A stretch of DNA of 13,006 bases. Origin: Comamonadaceae bacterium (lineage in GTDB: Bacteria; Pseudomonadota; Gammaproteobacteria; Burkholderiales; Burkholderiaceae_C). The translations under genes were made by a program, and so were the position numbers. The notes beneath the pieces are model-generated. The model was not told where the DNA came from. It did not search any database and saw nothing but the letters and a program-made list of their open reading frames with translations. Every line of letters starts with the position of its first letter. Position 1 is the first letter of the stretch. Location of the stretch: the NCBI GenBank assembly GCA_947469815.1, contig CANIRI010000028.1, forward strand, positions 1 through 13,006, in the 5' to 3' direction. This document shows positions 1 to 6,866 of the stretch, in pieces.

Positions 1-1160
1 ATGCTGGCCACAATCTCCTGGGGGTCTTTTTTGCCACCCAGCATGTAGGTATTGGTCATGCGCGGCATGGGCAGATGCGCATAGCTTTCGCGCCGCCCAT
101 TGCCGGTGGGTGCGACGCCCATCAGCCGCGCGTTCATGGCGTCCTGGATGTAGCCGCGCAAAATGCCGTCTTCGATGAGCACGTTGCGGGCGCTGGTATT
201 GCCTTCGTCGTCCACGTTGAGCGAGCCGCGCCTGTCGGCAATCGTGCCGTCGTCCAGCACCGTCACGCCCTTGGCCGCGACCCGCTGGCCTATGCGCCCG
301 CTGAAGGCGCTGGAGCCTTTGCGGTTGAAGTCACCCTCCAAGCCGTGGCCGATGGCTTCGTGCAAAAGAATGCCGGGCCAGCCCGGGCCGAGCACCACGG
401 TCATCTCACCGGCCGGGGCCGGGCGCGCTTGCAGATTGGTGAGTGCTGCGCCAACCGCCTGGTCGACGTACTGGGCGATCATGGCGTCGTCAAAATAGGC
501 CAGGCCGAAGCGGCCGCCACCGCCGGAGGAGCCGCTTTCGCGCCGGCCTTTTTGTTCGGCAATCACCGTGACCGACAAGCGCACCAAGGGCCGCACATCG
601 GCAGCGAGCACACCATCGGCGCGCGCCACCATGACCACGTCGTATTCCATGGCCAAGCCGGCCATGACCTGCACCACGCGCGGGTCTTTGGCGCGGGCCA
701 GGGTCTCGACTTTGCCCAGCAAGGCGACTTTGGTCGTGCTGTCCAGCGTGGAGATGGGGTCAGTCGGGCCGTACAGCGCGCGGCTGCGGGCAATCTTTTG
801 GGCACCGACTTTGCTGCGGGCGCTGGAGCGGGCCAGTCCGATGGAGCGCACGGTGCGCGCTGCGTCCAGCAAAGAGGTTTCGGAAATGTCATCCGAATAC
901 GCGAATGCGGTTTTTTCGCCGCTGACAGCGCGCACGCCCACACCCTGGTCGATGCTGAAGCTGCCGGTTTTGACAATGCCTTCTTCCAAGCTCCAACCTT
1001 CGGAGCGGGTGTATTGGAAATACAGGTCGGCTTCGTCGACGCGGTGGGCTTTGATTTCAGCCAGCACCCGCCAGAGGTGGGATTCGTCTAGACCGAAGGG
1101 TGTTAGTAGCAGGGATTTGGCCGTGGCCAGGCGTTCGAGAGTGGGTTCGCGTGCAATCAT
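1..1160 (-). CDS. tldD: TldD metalloprotease, C-terminus cut by window edge
   Basis: TldD is the catalytic subunit of the TldD/TldE (PmbA) cytoplasmic metalloprotease. In enterobacteria it degrades unfolded peptides, including CcdA, and matures microcin B17. About 386 residues are visible of a family length near 480. The metal-binding HEAIGHGLEGD motif (HExxxH) is at residues 267-277 (positions 362 down to about 330) and follows the strand MTVVLGPGWPGILL. A Gly/Ser-rich turn (SGSSGGGG) precedes it. The visible end reads RMTNTYMLGGKKDPQE, also typical of TldD. The start ATG at 1160 gives MIAREPTLERL. No Shine-Dalgarno sequence precedes it, but a TACAAT hexamer lies 6 nt upstream. The gene begins 35 bp after the rodA stop, so it may be read from rodA, from its own promoter, or both. 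The TldE partner is not in this window. Family assignment is secure; the substrate in this organism is unknown. Confidence 0.95.
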   Translation of the reverse strand, partial: MIAREPTLERLATAKSLLLTPFGLDESHLWRVLAEIKAHRVDEADLYFQYTRSEGWSLEEGIVKTGSFSIDQGVGVRAVSGEKTAFAYSDDISETSLLDAARTVRSIGLARSSARSKVGAQKIARSRALYGPTDPISTLDSTTKVALLGKVETLARAKDPRVVQVMAGLAMEYDVVMVARADGVLAADVRPLVRLSVTVIAEQKGRRESGSSGGGGRFGLAYFDDAMIAQYVDQAVGAALTNLQARPAPAGEMTVVLGPGWPGILLHEAIGHGLEGDFNRKGSSAFSGRIGQRVAAKGVTVLDDGTIADRRGSLNVDDEGNTSARNVLIEDGILRGYIQDAMNARLMGVAPTGNGRRESYAHLPMPRMTNTYMLGGKKDPQEIVAS

Positions 1161-1166
1161 CGGGCC

Positions 1167-1172
1167 ATTGTA
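1167..1172 (-). promoter_or_regulatory. Possible -10 element of a leaderless tldD transcript
   Basis: On the minus strand TACAAT (5 of 6 matches to TATAAT) ends exactly 6 nt before the tldD ATG, so the expected transcription start is the A of the start codon. I see no convincing -35 hexamer at 16-18 nt spacing. It lies in the 35-bp gap after the rodA stop. The call is inference from spacing alone. Confidence 0.35.
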
Positions 1173-1195
1173 GGCGGGCGGCCCTGTGGGCGCGT

Positions 1196-2350
1196 TCAGG
1201 ATTGGACCAATCGCCGTGCGTGCGACACGGACATCAGCATCCCCATTGCCAGCCCGAGTGTGACCATGGCGGTGCCACCGTAGCTGATGAATGGCAAGGG
1301 AACACCGACCACCGGCAGAATGCCGCTGACCATGCCCATATTCACAAACGCGTAGGTAAAGAAAATAGCGGTCAGGCTACCCGCCAACATGCGGGCAAAA
1401 ACAGTGGGTGCTTCCATGGCGATATCCAAGCCCCGAAAAATCAGGAAGAGATACGCGCCCAACAAATAGACGTTACCCAGAAGACCGAACTCTTCGGCAA
1501 AAGCCGCAAAGATGAAGTCGGTTGTGCGCTCGGGAATGAAATCCAGATGCGATTGCGTGCCTTGCATAAAACCGGTGCCCGACACGCCGCCGGCGCCAAT
1601 CGCGATCATGCCTTGCAGAATGTGAAAGCCTTTGCCCAAGGGATCACGCGTGGGGTCCAGCAAGGTGCAAACACGCTGCTGCTGGTAGTCGTGCAACAGA
1701 GGCCAGTCGAAGCCTTCGGCACACAGCGTGGGCTCAAAAATCACGATCAGGATCAGCCCCAGTACCAAACCGGCCAGCGGTGGCAGTACCAGCCACCAAC
1801 TCATGCCGGCAAAAAACACCACGGACAGGCCGGCTGCCAGCACCAGCAAGGCGGTGCCCAAATCGGGCTGGCGCATGATCAAGAAAACGGGCAGCAGCAC
1901 CAGTACGCCGCCGACCACGAAGTCCAAGGGCCGTAGCTGCCCCTCGCGTTTTTGGAACCACCAGGCCAGCATCAAGGGGACCGCAATTTTCAAAATTTCG
2001 CTGGGCTGGATGGTGACCCCCACGTCGACCCAGCGCCGCGCCCCTTTTTTGGTAATGCCAAATACGGCCACGGCAATCAGGAGCGCAATTCCGGCCAGGT
2101 ACAAAGGCACGGCCAGCGCCATCAAGCGTTGCGGCGGTATCTGGGCCACACTGAACATGATGGCAAAGGCAATGCAGATGTTGCGGATGTGGTCGATAAA
2201 GCGTGTGCCGCCGTCGTAACCCGATGAATACATGGCCAGCAATCCCGCGCCTGCCAGCAGCACCATGGCTAACAACAGGGGTGTGTCCAGGCGCTCGAAC
2301 AAGGACTGTCCCCATGTGCGGGGCGAGGTACGTCCAAAAGGTGTTGCCAT
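1196..2350 (-). CDS. rodA: RodA, SEDS peptidoglycan glycosyltransferase
   Basis: RodA is the inner-membrane SEDS polymerase of the elongasome. It polymerises lipid II into glycan strands during side-wall growth and works with the class B transpeptidase PBP2. The protein has 384 residues, close to the family norm, and is almost entirely hydrophobic helices (about ten). Family hallmarks in order: GARRWVDVG (103-111) then QPSE (115-118); MRQPDLGTALL (159-169); DPLGKGFHILQG (236-247); the SEDS catalytic-loop region DFIPERTTDFIFAAFAEE (270-287), where D278 matches the essential Asp known from RodA studies; and PLPFISYGGT (351-360). The start at 2350 has no Shine-Dalgarno sequence and a GATAAT hexamer 6 nt upstream. 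In E. coli the gene is in an operon with mrdA (PBP2); here its upstream neighbour is a divergent RNase gene. FtsW is the alternative SEDS assignment. DFIPERTTDFIF and the position away from the dcw cluster favour RodA. Confidence 0.95.
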   Translation of the reverse strand: MATPFGRTSPRTWGQSLFERLDTPLLLAMVLLAGAGLLAMYSSGYDGGTRFIDHIRNICIAFAIMFSVAQIPPQRLMALAVPLYLAGIALLIAVAVFGITKKGARRWVDVGVTIQPSEILKIAVPLMLAWWFQKREGQLRPLDFVVGGVLVLLPVFLIMRQPDLGTALLVLAAGLSVVFFAGMSWWLVLPPLAGLVLGLILIVIFEPTLCAEGFDWPLLHDYQQQRVCTLLDPTRDPLGKGFHILQGMIAIGAGGVSGTGFMQGTQSHLDFIPERTTDFIFAAFAEEFGLLGNVYLLGAYLFLIFRGLDIAMEAPTVFARMLAGSLTAIFFTYAFVNMGMVSGILPVVGVPLPFISYGGTAMVTLGLAMGMLMSVSHARRLVQS

Positions 2351-2356
2351 GCAGGG

Positions 2357-2362
2357 ATTATC
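2357..2362 (-). promoter_or_regulatory. Possible -10 element of a leaderless rodA transcript
   Basis: GATAAT on the minus strand (5 of 6 matches to TATAAT) ends exactly 6 nt before the rodA ATG. The nearest TTG-type hexamer upstream (TTGTCC, 2382-2377) is only 14 nt away, too close for a standard -35. It shares the 39-bp divergent gap with the opposing RNB element at 2378-2383. Confidence 0.4.
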
Positions 2363-2377
2363 CGGGGCAACGCATGG

Positions 2378-2383
2378 GACAAT
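2378..2383 (+). promoter_or_regulatory. Possible extended -10 element of a leaderless RNB transcript
   Basis: GACAAT (4 of 6 matches to TATAAT) ends exactly 6 nt before the ATG at 2390. A TG dinucleotide one base upstream (2375-2376) gives an extended -10 arrangement, which can compensate for a missing -35. No Shine-Dalgarno sequence lies between it and the ATG. This is inferred from spacing. Confidence 0.35.
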
Positions 2384-2389
2384 CTGGGC

Positions 2390-4480
2390 ATGTATCTCCT
2401 CTTTGATGAAGCCGGTAAATTCATGGCCGGGCGCGTGCTTTCCGAGGCCGACGCGTCAGCCCAGGTCGAGCTCGACAGCGGCAAGCGGATCAAGGTGAAG
2501 GCGGCGAATCAGCTCCTGCGTTTTGAGTCTCCTGCCCCTGCGGTTTTCATGGCGACCAGTGCCGCCTTGAGCCGCGAGGTGGAATTGGAAATGGCCTGGG
2601 AATTCGCGCCCGATGCGGAGTTTGGGTTTGTCGAACTGGCCCGCGACTATTTCAGTGCCCAGGCCAGCGTGCAGCAACAGGCTGCGATGTTGTTCACCTT
2701 GTTCGAGGCGCCGCATTACTTTCGCCGTGCCGGCAAAGGCCGCTTCCGCAAAGCCAGCGCCGATGTGATTGCCCAGGCGCTGGCCGGGATTGAAAAGAAA
2801 AAACAGCTGCTCGCGCAAATTGCGCTGTGGGCGCAGGAGCTGCTGGCCGGTCAATGTCCGCAAGCCGTGCGGGACCAGCTCTACAAAATACTGTTCAAAC
2901 CGGATAAGAACGCCCCTGAATACAAAGCTGTGGTCGAAGCTGCCCGCGCCAGCCAGACAGCGCCCTTGGCGCTGCTGCAAAAAGCCGGTGCTATCGATTC
3001 GCCTTACCAGTTCCATTGGAAGCGTTTTGCTCTGGAGTATTTTCCCAAGGGCACTGGCTTCCCGGCTTTGAATGCGCCTGCGCTCGCCGACAACTTGCCG
3101 CTGGCGAAGGTCGCCGCGTTTTCGATTGATGATTCGGCAACCACCGAGATTGACGATGCGCTCTCCCTCCAGGGTCTGGGCAGCGGCAGCGTCACCTTGG
3201 GCATTCACATTGCTGCGCCGGGATTGGCCTTGCAGCCCGGCGGGGAGATCGATGCCATAGCCCGGGAGCGCCTGTCCACCGTGTACATGCCCGGTTTCAA
3301 AATCACCATGCTGCCCGATGCGCTGGTGCAGCACTTCACTTTGCAAGAGGGCCGGGCCTGTCCGGCGGTGTCCCTGTATGTGGAGATCGACGAAGCCACG
3401 CTGGAGCTGCGCGGCAGCCGTACCTTGATCGAACAGGTGCCTATTGCGCACAACCTGCGCCATGACCAGCTGGAACAGTGGGTGACGCACGCGTGGCTGC
3501 TAGGCGAAGCCGCGGCAGACACAAAAGCAGATGCGCCGGATGTCCTGGTGCAACTGCAGCCCGAATTGGCGTTTTTGCACCGCCTGGCCTGCGCGCTGAA
3601 AGAGCGGCGCGAGGTGGTGCGCGGCAAACCCGAGACCTTCAACCGCCCGGACTACAACTTCCGGCTGCGCGAGGGTGCGGGCGTGGAACCTCTGGGCAGC
3701 GAGGTGGTGGAGATCAGCACCCGCCAGCGCGGCGCGCCGCTGGACTTGATTGTTGCCGAGGCCATGATATTGGCCAACAGCAGCTGGGGTGCCTGGCTGG
3801 CCGAACTGGGTGTCCCTGGGATTTACCGCAGCCAAGCCTCGCTGGCGCCCGGCGTGAAAGTGCGTATGGGCACGCGCGCCGCGCCGCATGCGGGCATCGG
3901 AGTCAAGTGCTACGCCTGGAGCACATCGCCCCTGCGCCGCTACACCGACATGGTGAACCAGTGGCAAATCATGGCCTGCGTTCGCCACGGCAGTACCGCT
4001 GCCTTGGCCGCCCCGTTCAAGCCCAAGGACGCGCAGCTGCTGGCCATCATTTCCGGGTTCGAGGACGCCTACAGCGCCTACAACGCGCACCAGGGCGCGA
4101 TGGAGCGCTACTGGACGCTGCAGTACCTGAACCAGAACGCGGTTACCGAGTTGGTGGGCACGGTTTTCAAGGACAACATGTTCCGCGCGGACAACTTGCC
4201 GCTGGTACTACCGATCATGGGAGCGCAAGGCCTGCCGCGGGGGGCGCAGGTGCGGGTGCGCCTCGGTGTGCCGGATCTGATCACGCTGGATATCAACGGC
4301 ACCGTGGTGGAACGGCTGGATGCTGACAGTTCCGACGCAGCCGGTGCAGACCTGCCGGACGATGGCGAAGACGATATGGTTGGCGGCCCGATTGCGCTGG
4401 CCATTGACCTGGCCGACGCTGCGCCGGACGGTCTGCCCGATGCGCCCACGCAGCCTGCACCTCTGCAGGATCCGGTTTGA
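2390..4480 (+). CDS. RNB-domain exoribonuclease (RNase II/R family)
   Basis: This is a predicted cytoplasmic 3'-to-5' processive exoribonuclease acting on single-stranded RNA. The protein has 696 residues. Residues 1-60 look like a small beta-rich N-terminal region, and 60-235 are helical. The RNB catalytic domain spans about 240-525. It opens with AFSIDDSATTEIDDALSL (243-260), which carries the metal-binding acidic cluster, and ends with STSPLRRYTDMVNQW (511-525), the conserved RNB motif. Residues 585-645 look like a C-terminal S1-type RNA-binding fold, followed by an acidic Asp/Ala-rich tail. Compared with E. coli RNase II the second Asp of the cluster appears as Glu (E253), while D247, D255 and D256 are kept. 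The start at 2390 (MYLLFDEAGKF) lacks a Shine-Dalgarno sequence; the ATG at 2423 is a less likely alternative. The gene is first in a four-gene operon. I leave the symbol empty because rnb versus rnr cannot be settled by sequence reading. Confidence 0.93.
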   Translation: MYLLFDEAGKFMAGRVLSEADASAQVELDSGKRIKVKAANQLLRFESPAPAVFMATSAALSREVELEMAWEFAPDAEFGFVELARDYFSAQASVQQQAAMLFTLFEAPHYFRRAGKGRFRKASADVIAQALAGIEKKKQLLAQIALWAQELLAGQCPQAVRDQLYKILFKPDKNAPEYKAVVEAARASQTAPLALLQKAGAIDSPYQFHWKRFALEYFPKGTGFPALNAPALADNLPLAKVAAFSIDDSATTEIDDALSLQGLGSGSVTLGIHIAAPGLALQPGGEIDAIARERLSTVYMPGFKITMLPDALVQHFTLQEGRACPAVSLYVEIDEATLELRGSRTLIEQVPIAHNLRHDQLEQWVTHAWLLGEAAADTKADAPDVLVQLQPELAFLHRLACALKERREVVRGKPETFNRPDYNFRLREGAGVEPLGSEVVEISTRQRGAPLDLIVAEAMILANSSWGAWLAELGVPGIYRSQASLAPGVKVRMGTRAAPHAGIGVKCYAWSTSPLRRYTDMVNQWQIMACVRHGSTAALAAPFKPKDAQLLAIISGFEDAYSAYNAHQGAMERYWTLQYLNQNAVTELVGTVFKDNMFRADNLPLVLPIMGAQGLPRGAQVRVRLGVPDLITLDINGTVVERLDADSSDAAGADLPDDGEDDMVGGPIALAIDLADAAPDGLPDAPTQPAPLQDPV

Positions 4481-4482
4481 GC

Positions 4483-4487
4483 GGGAG
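4483..4487 (+). promoter_or_regulatory. Shine-Dalgarno supporting a GTG start
   Basis: GGGAG lies 5 nt before the GTG at 4493, in the 12-nt gap after the RNB stop codon. It supports GTG as the start of the TonB-like gene. Confidence 0.6.
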
Positions 4488-4492
4488 CCGGC

Positions 4493-5350
4493 GTGATCCA
4501 GTCCGTGCGCGCGCTGACGACTTTTCAGAAAGCGATCGCCGCCTCGCTGGTCCTGCATGCGGGGCTGCTGACGGTGCGCTTTGTTGATCCGACCGCTTTG
4601 GACCGGATTTTTCAGCCGCCTGTTTTGGAGGTGGTGATGCTCAACACCCTGGGGCAGTCCAAGCCGGTGAAGAGCCAGTTGTTGGCGCAAACCTCTATGG
4701 AAGGGGGTGGTAATGCCCTGGCAGGGCACGCCGCCGATGCCTTGCTGGTAGACGCCGCCGCGCCCGGTTTGGAATTGCAGAACCAGCCTGCGGCCGCTTC
4801 GCTTGAGGCCATGCGCCAGCAGCAAAACGTGTTGCTGGCGCAGGTGCGTGACCAGCTCGCCGCCTTGCAAAGCAGCGCCGAATTGTCCGCTGATCCCAGC
4901 AAAGTGAGCCAACAAGAGGAACGCCAACGGCGTTTGATACAGCAGATCGCGGCGCTGGAGAAAGACGTTGCGACCGAGAACGCGCGGCCGCGCAAACGCT
5001 TTTTCAGCCCCACCACCCGCGAAGCGGTTTTTGCCACCTATTTCAGCGAACTGCGCCACGCCATCGAAAAACAGGGCACCCTGGATTTCCCGCAGCGTGA
5101 CGGTGAAAAAATATTCGGCGAACTGACCCTGGCGATAACCGTGGACGCTGCCGGCCGCGTGGTTATGACCTCCGTGGCGCGGTCTTCGGGTGACGCCCTC
5201 CTGGATCAGCATGCGCAGAGCATTGTGCGCCGTGCGGCTCCCTTTGGACCTTTTAGCGCAGCGATCCGGGCCACTGCGGATCAGCTGGTATTTGTGGCCC
5301 GGTTTCGCTTCGTGCATACCGAGGATCGCAGCGAGGCCCTGGTGGACTGA
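4493..5350 (+). CDS. TonB/TolA-like envelope protein with C-terminal TonB domain
   Basis: This 285-residue protein is anchored in the inner membrane and projects into the periplasm. There is one N-terminal hydrophobic segment at about 12-29 (FQKAIAASLVLHAGLLTV). A Gln/Glu/Ala-rich stretch at about 103-165 (for example QEERQRRLIQQIAALEKDV) is probably a coiled coil. The C-terminal domain at about 182-273 (YFSELRHAIEKQ, then GELTLAITVDAAGRVV, then LVFVARFRF) has the layout of the TonB C-terminal family. It lacks the Pro-rich Pro-Lys/Pro-Glu repeats of classical TonB, so it is architecturally closer to TolA. No exbB, exbD, tolQ or tolR gene is in the window. The start is GTG with a good Shine-Dalgarno. 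It lies between an RNase and a transglycosylase, 2 bp before mtgA, so co-transcription is very likely. An envelope-spanning or scaffolding role is plausible; a role in iron uptake is not shown. Confidence 0.8.
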   Translation: MIQSVRALTTFQKAIAASLVLHAGLLTVRFVDPTALDRIFQPPVLEVVMLNTLGQSKPVKSQLLAQTSMEGGGNALAGHAADALLVDAAAPGLELQNQPAAASLEAMRQQQNVLLAQVRDQLAALQSSAELSADPSKVSQQEERQRRLIQQIAALEKDVATENARPRKRFFSPTTREAVFATYFSELRHAIEKQGTLDFPQRDGEKIFGELTLAITVDAAGRVVMTSVARSSGDALLDQHAQSIVRRAAPFGPFSAAIRATADQLVFVARFRFVHTEDRSEALVD

Positions 5351-5352
5351 GC

Positions 5353-6087
5353 ATGAAGCCGGCACTGCGTGGACTGCTTCTGATGGTCTTGGCACTGCTG
5401 GGCTTGCAGCTGTATTTTGCGCTGCGGATAGGCGCTATGGCGTACCTGGATCCGGAGTCCACGGCATTTGAGCGCTCGGCCTTATGGCGCATCAGCACCG
5501 CACCCGAGCGCAGCCACTGGCAGCAGGAATGGGTGTCTTATGCGCAGATCAGCCGCTCGCTCAAAAGCGCCGTACTGGCCTCAGAAGACGATGGATTTGC
5601 CACCCACGGTGGTGTGGATTGGGACGCCATCAACGCTGCCTGGCAAAAAAACGCCAAAGCCCAGGCCCGCGCGGAGGCCCGCAGTGCCGCGGCAAAAGGC
5701 CGGTCCGTCAAGCCCCCCAAGATCATCGGTGGCTCCACCATCACACAGCAACTGGCAAAAAATTTGTTTCTCAGCGGCGAACGTACCATCGTGCGCAAGG
5801 GCCAAGAGTTGGTCATTACCCTGCTGCTGGAAGCCTGTTTGAGCAAGGAACGCATCTTGGAGATCTATCTGAACCACGTGGAGTGGGGCGATGGCGTTTT
5901 CGGCGCGCAGGCGGCGTCGTGGCGCTATTACCGCAAAGACGCATCCCGGCTGGCACCCAATGAGGCCGCCCGCCTGGCGGTGATGTTGCCGCGGCCGAAG
6001 TTTTTCGAGAAATTACCCGCCTCCGACTACCTTGCCAACCGCAGCGCCCTGATCCAGGGTCGCATGGCGGACGCCCAGTTGCCCTGA
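5353..6087 (+). CDS. mtgA: Monofunctional peptidoglycan transglycosylase MtgA
   Basis: MtgA is a membrane-anchored GT51 glycosyltransferase that polymerises lipid II into glycan strands in the periplasm, without a transpeptidase domain. It has 244 residues, normal for the family. There is an N-terminal membrane anchor at about 8-30. GT51 motifs follow in order: [16 protein letters not shown] (76-91) with the expected catalytic Glu at 78; [15 protein letters not shown] (126-140); [20 protein letters not shown] (148-167) then [17 protein letters not shown] (168-184). A basic, Ala-rich stretch at about 98-122 lies between the first two motifs and makes that loop longer than in E. coli MtgA. The gene starts 2 bp after the TonB-like stop, with only a weak GGTGG upstream, so translation probably depends on the gene before it. 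The ruvC gene follows after 7 bp. Confidence 0.95.
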   Translation: MKPALRGLLLMVLALLGLQLYFALRIGAMAYLDPESTAFERSALWRISTAPERSHWQQEWVSYAQISRSLKSAVLASEDDGFATHGGVDWDAINAAWQKNAKAQARAEARSAAAKGRSVKPPKIIGGSTITQQLAKNLFLSGERTIVRKGQELVITLLLEACLSKERILEIYLNHVEWGDGVFGAQAASWRYYRKDASRLAPNEAARLAVMLPRPKFFEKLPASDYLANRSALIQGRMADAQLP

Positions 6088-6094
6088 GAACCGT

Positions 6095-6658
6095 ATGCGA
6101 ATTCTTGGCATAGACCCCGGCTTGCGCAGCACCGGTTTTGGCGTGCTGGACCTGGAGGCCGGTCAATTGCGCTACGTGGCCAGCGGAACCATCAGCACAA
6201 GCCATCTGGCCACCACCGCATTACCGGCCCGATTGCAGACCCTGTTTCAAGGGCTTGCCGAGGTGGTCCAGCGCTACCAACCCGATTGCGCGGCGGTTGA
6301 GATTGTTTTTGTGAATGTGAACCCGCAGTCCACGCTGCTGCTGGGCCAGGCGCGCGGGGCCTTGATTGCCGCGCTGGTGCAGGCCCAACTGCCGGTGGCC
6401 GAATACACGGCTTTGCAAATGAAGCAGGCCGTGGTCGGTTACGGGCGTGCCGCCAAATCACAGGTCCAGGAGATGGTGCGGCGTTTGTTGGACCTGCCAG
6501 GTGTGCCAGGGCCCGATGCGGCCGACGCCTTGGGCTTGGCCATCACCCACGCCCATGCGGGCCGTGCCATGCAATTGCTGGCGGATGCCAAAAATGCCGA
6601 TGGACAAGGGAGTGCCGCCGGACGCACCAGCAGCTACAAAGGCGGGCGCAGCCGCTAG
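6095..6658 (+). CDS. ruvC: RuvC Holliday junction resolvase
   Basis: RuvC is a dimeric endonuclease that cuts Holliday junctions symmetrically, with RuvAB, in recombinational repair. The protein has 187 residues against about 173 in E. coli. It starts [20 protein letters not shown], with catalytic D7. The second catalytic Glu is at 69 in [15 protein letters not shown]. The last two acidic residues are D141 and D144 in [16 protein letters not shown]. Lysines at 110 and 121 match the conserved lysine positions of the family. The extra length is partly a basic, Gly/Ser-rich C-terminal tail (about 168-187). It is last in the plus-strand operon, 7 bp after mtgA, with only a weak GAG as Shine-Dalgarno. 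ruvA and ruvB are not adjacent. It converges on a small membrane-protein gene with 6 bp between the stop codons. Confidence 0.96.
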   Translation: MRILGIDPGLRSTGFGVLDLEAGQLRYVASGTISTSHLATTALPARLQTLFQGLAEVVQRYQPDCAAVEIVFVNVNPQSTLLLGQARGALIAALVQAQLPVAEYTALQMKQAVVGYGRAAKSQVQEMVRRLLDLPGVPGPDAADALGLAITHAHAGRAMQLLADAKNADGQGSAAGRTSSYKGGRSR

Positions 6659-6664
6659 GTCGCT

Positions 6665-6841
6665 CTACAGGATTCGGCTGAGAATTAACACGCCGAAAAA
6701 CACCAGGGCGGTGAGCAGCGTGTACTTCAATAACTGCATGCCCCAGCGCCGAAAACGCAGGTTGTTGGTGGCGATGAAAAAAGCGAAGCACACGCCAGCC
6801 CCGACCAGCATCAACAACAAAAGGATGCGAAACAGCAGCAT
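6665..6841 (-). CDS. Small two-helix membrane protein, function unknown
   Basis: I do not recognise a named family. From the ATG at 6841 the product is 58 residues. It has two hydrophobic segments, about 5-23 (RILLLLMLVGAGVCFAFFI) and about 38-55 (LKYTLLTALVFFGVLILS), joined by a short basic loop NNLRFRRWG (26-34). This pattern predicts a helical hairpin with the basic loop probably on the cytoplasmic side. The frame stays open upstream to a TTG at 6892, inside the end of lpxC, which would add 17 charged residues. I prefer the ATG because it opens directly into the hydrophobic segment. Neither start has a clear Shine-Dalgarno. It lies 25 bp after the lpxC stop in the same direction, so it is probably the last gene of the division operon. 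Confidence 0.65.
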   Translation of the reverse strand: MLLFRILLLLMLVGAGVCFAFFIATNNLRFRRWGMQLLKYTLLTALVFFGVLILSRIL

Positions 6842-6866
6842 GGGTGCGCGTTCGGCAGCGCGGTGC

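Noticed and set aside
75..1091. Plus-strand open frame of 338 codons opposite tldD
   Set aside because: It is antisense to a clear TldD reading with the HExxxH motif. Its His/Gly/Ala-rich translation is typical of a shadow frame in GC-rich DNA.
1100..1936. Plus-strand open frame of 278 codons opposite rodA
   Set aside because: The Gln/His-rich translation has no domain logic, and the opposite strand encodes unmistakable RodA.
2456..3490. Minus-strand open frame of 344 codons opposite the RNB gene
   Set aside because: The RNB motifs are on the plus strand. The minus reading is compositionally biased and has no recognisable fold.
4208..5395. Minus-strand open frame of 395 codons across the RNB end and the TonB-like gene
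   Set aside because: It spans three genes of a tight plus-strand operon and shows no family motif.
6649..6680. CAGCCG/CGGCTG pairing across the ruvC convergent junction as a bidirectional terminator
   Set aside because: Only 6 bp with a 20-nt loop and no flanking T-run on either strand; too weak to call.
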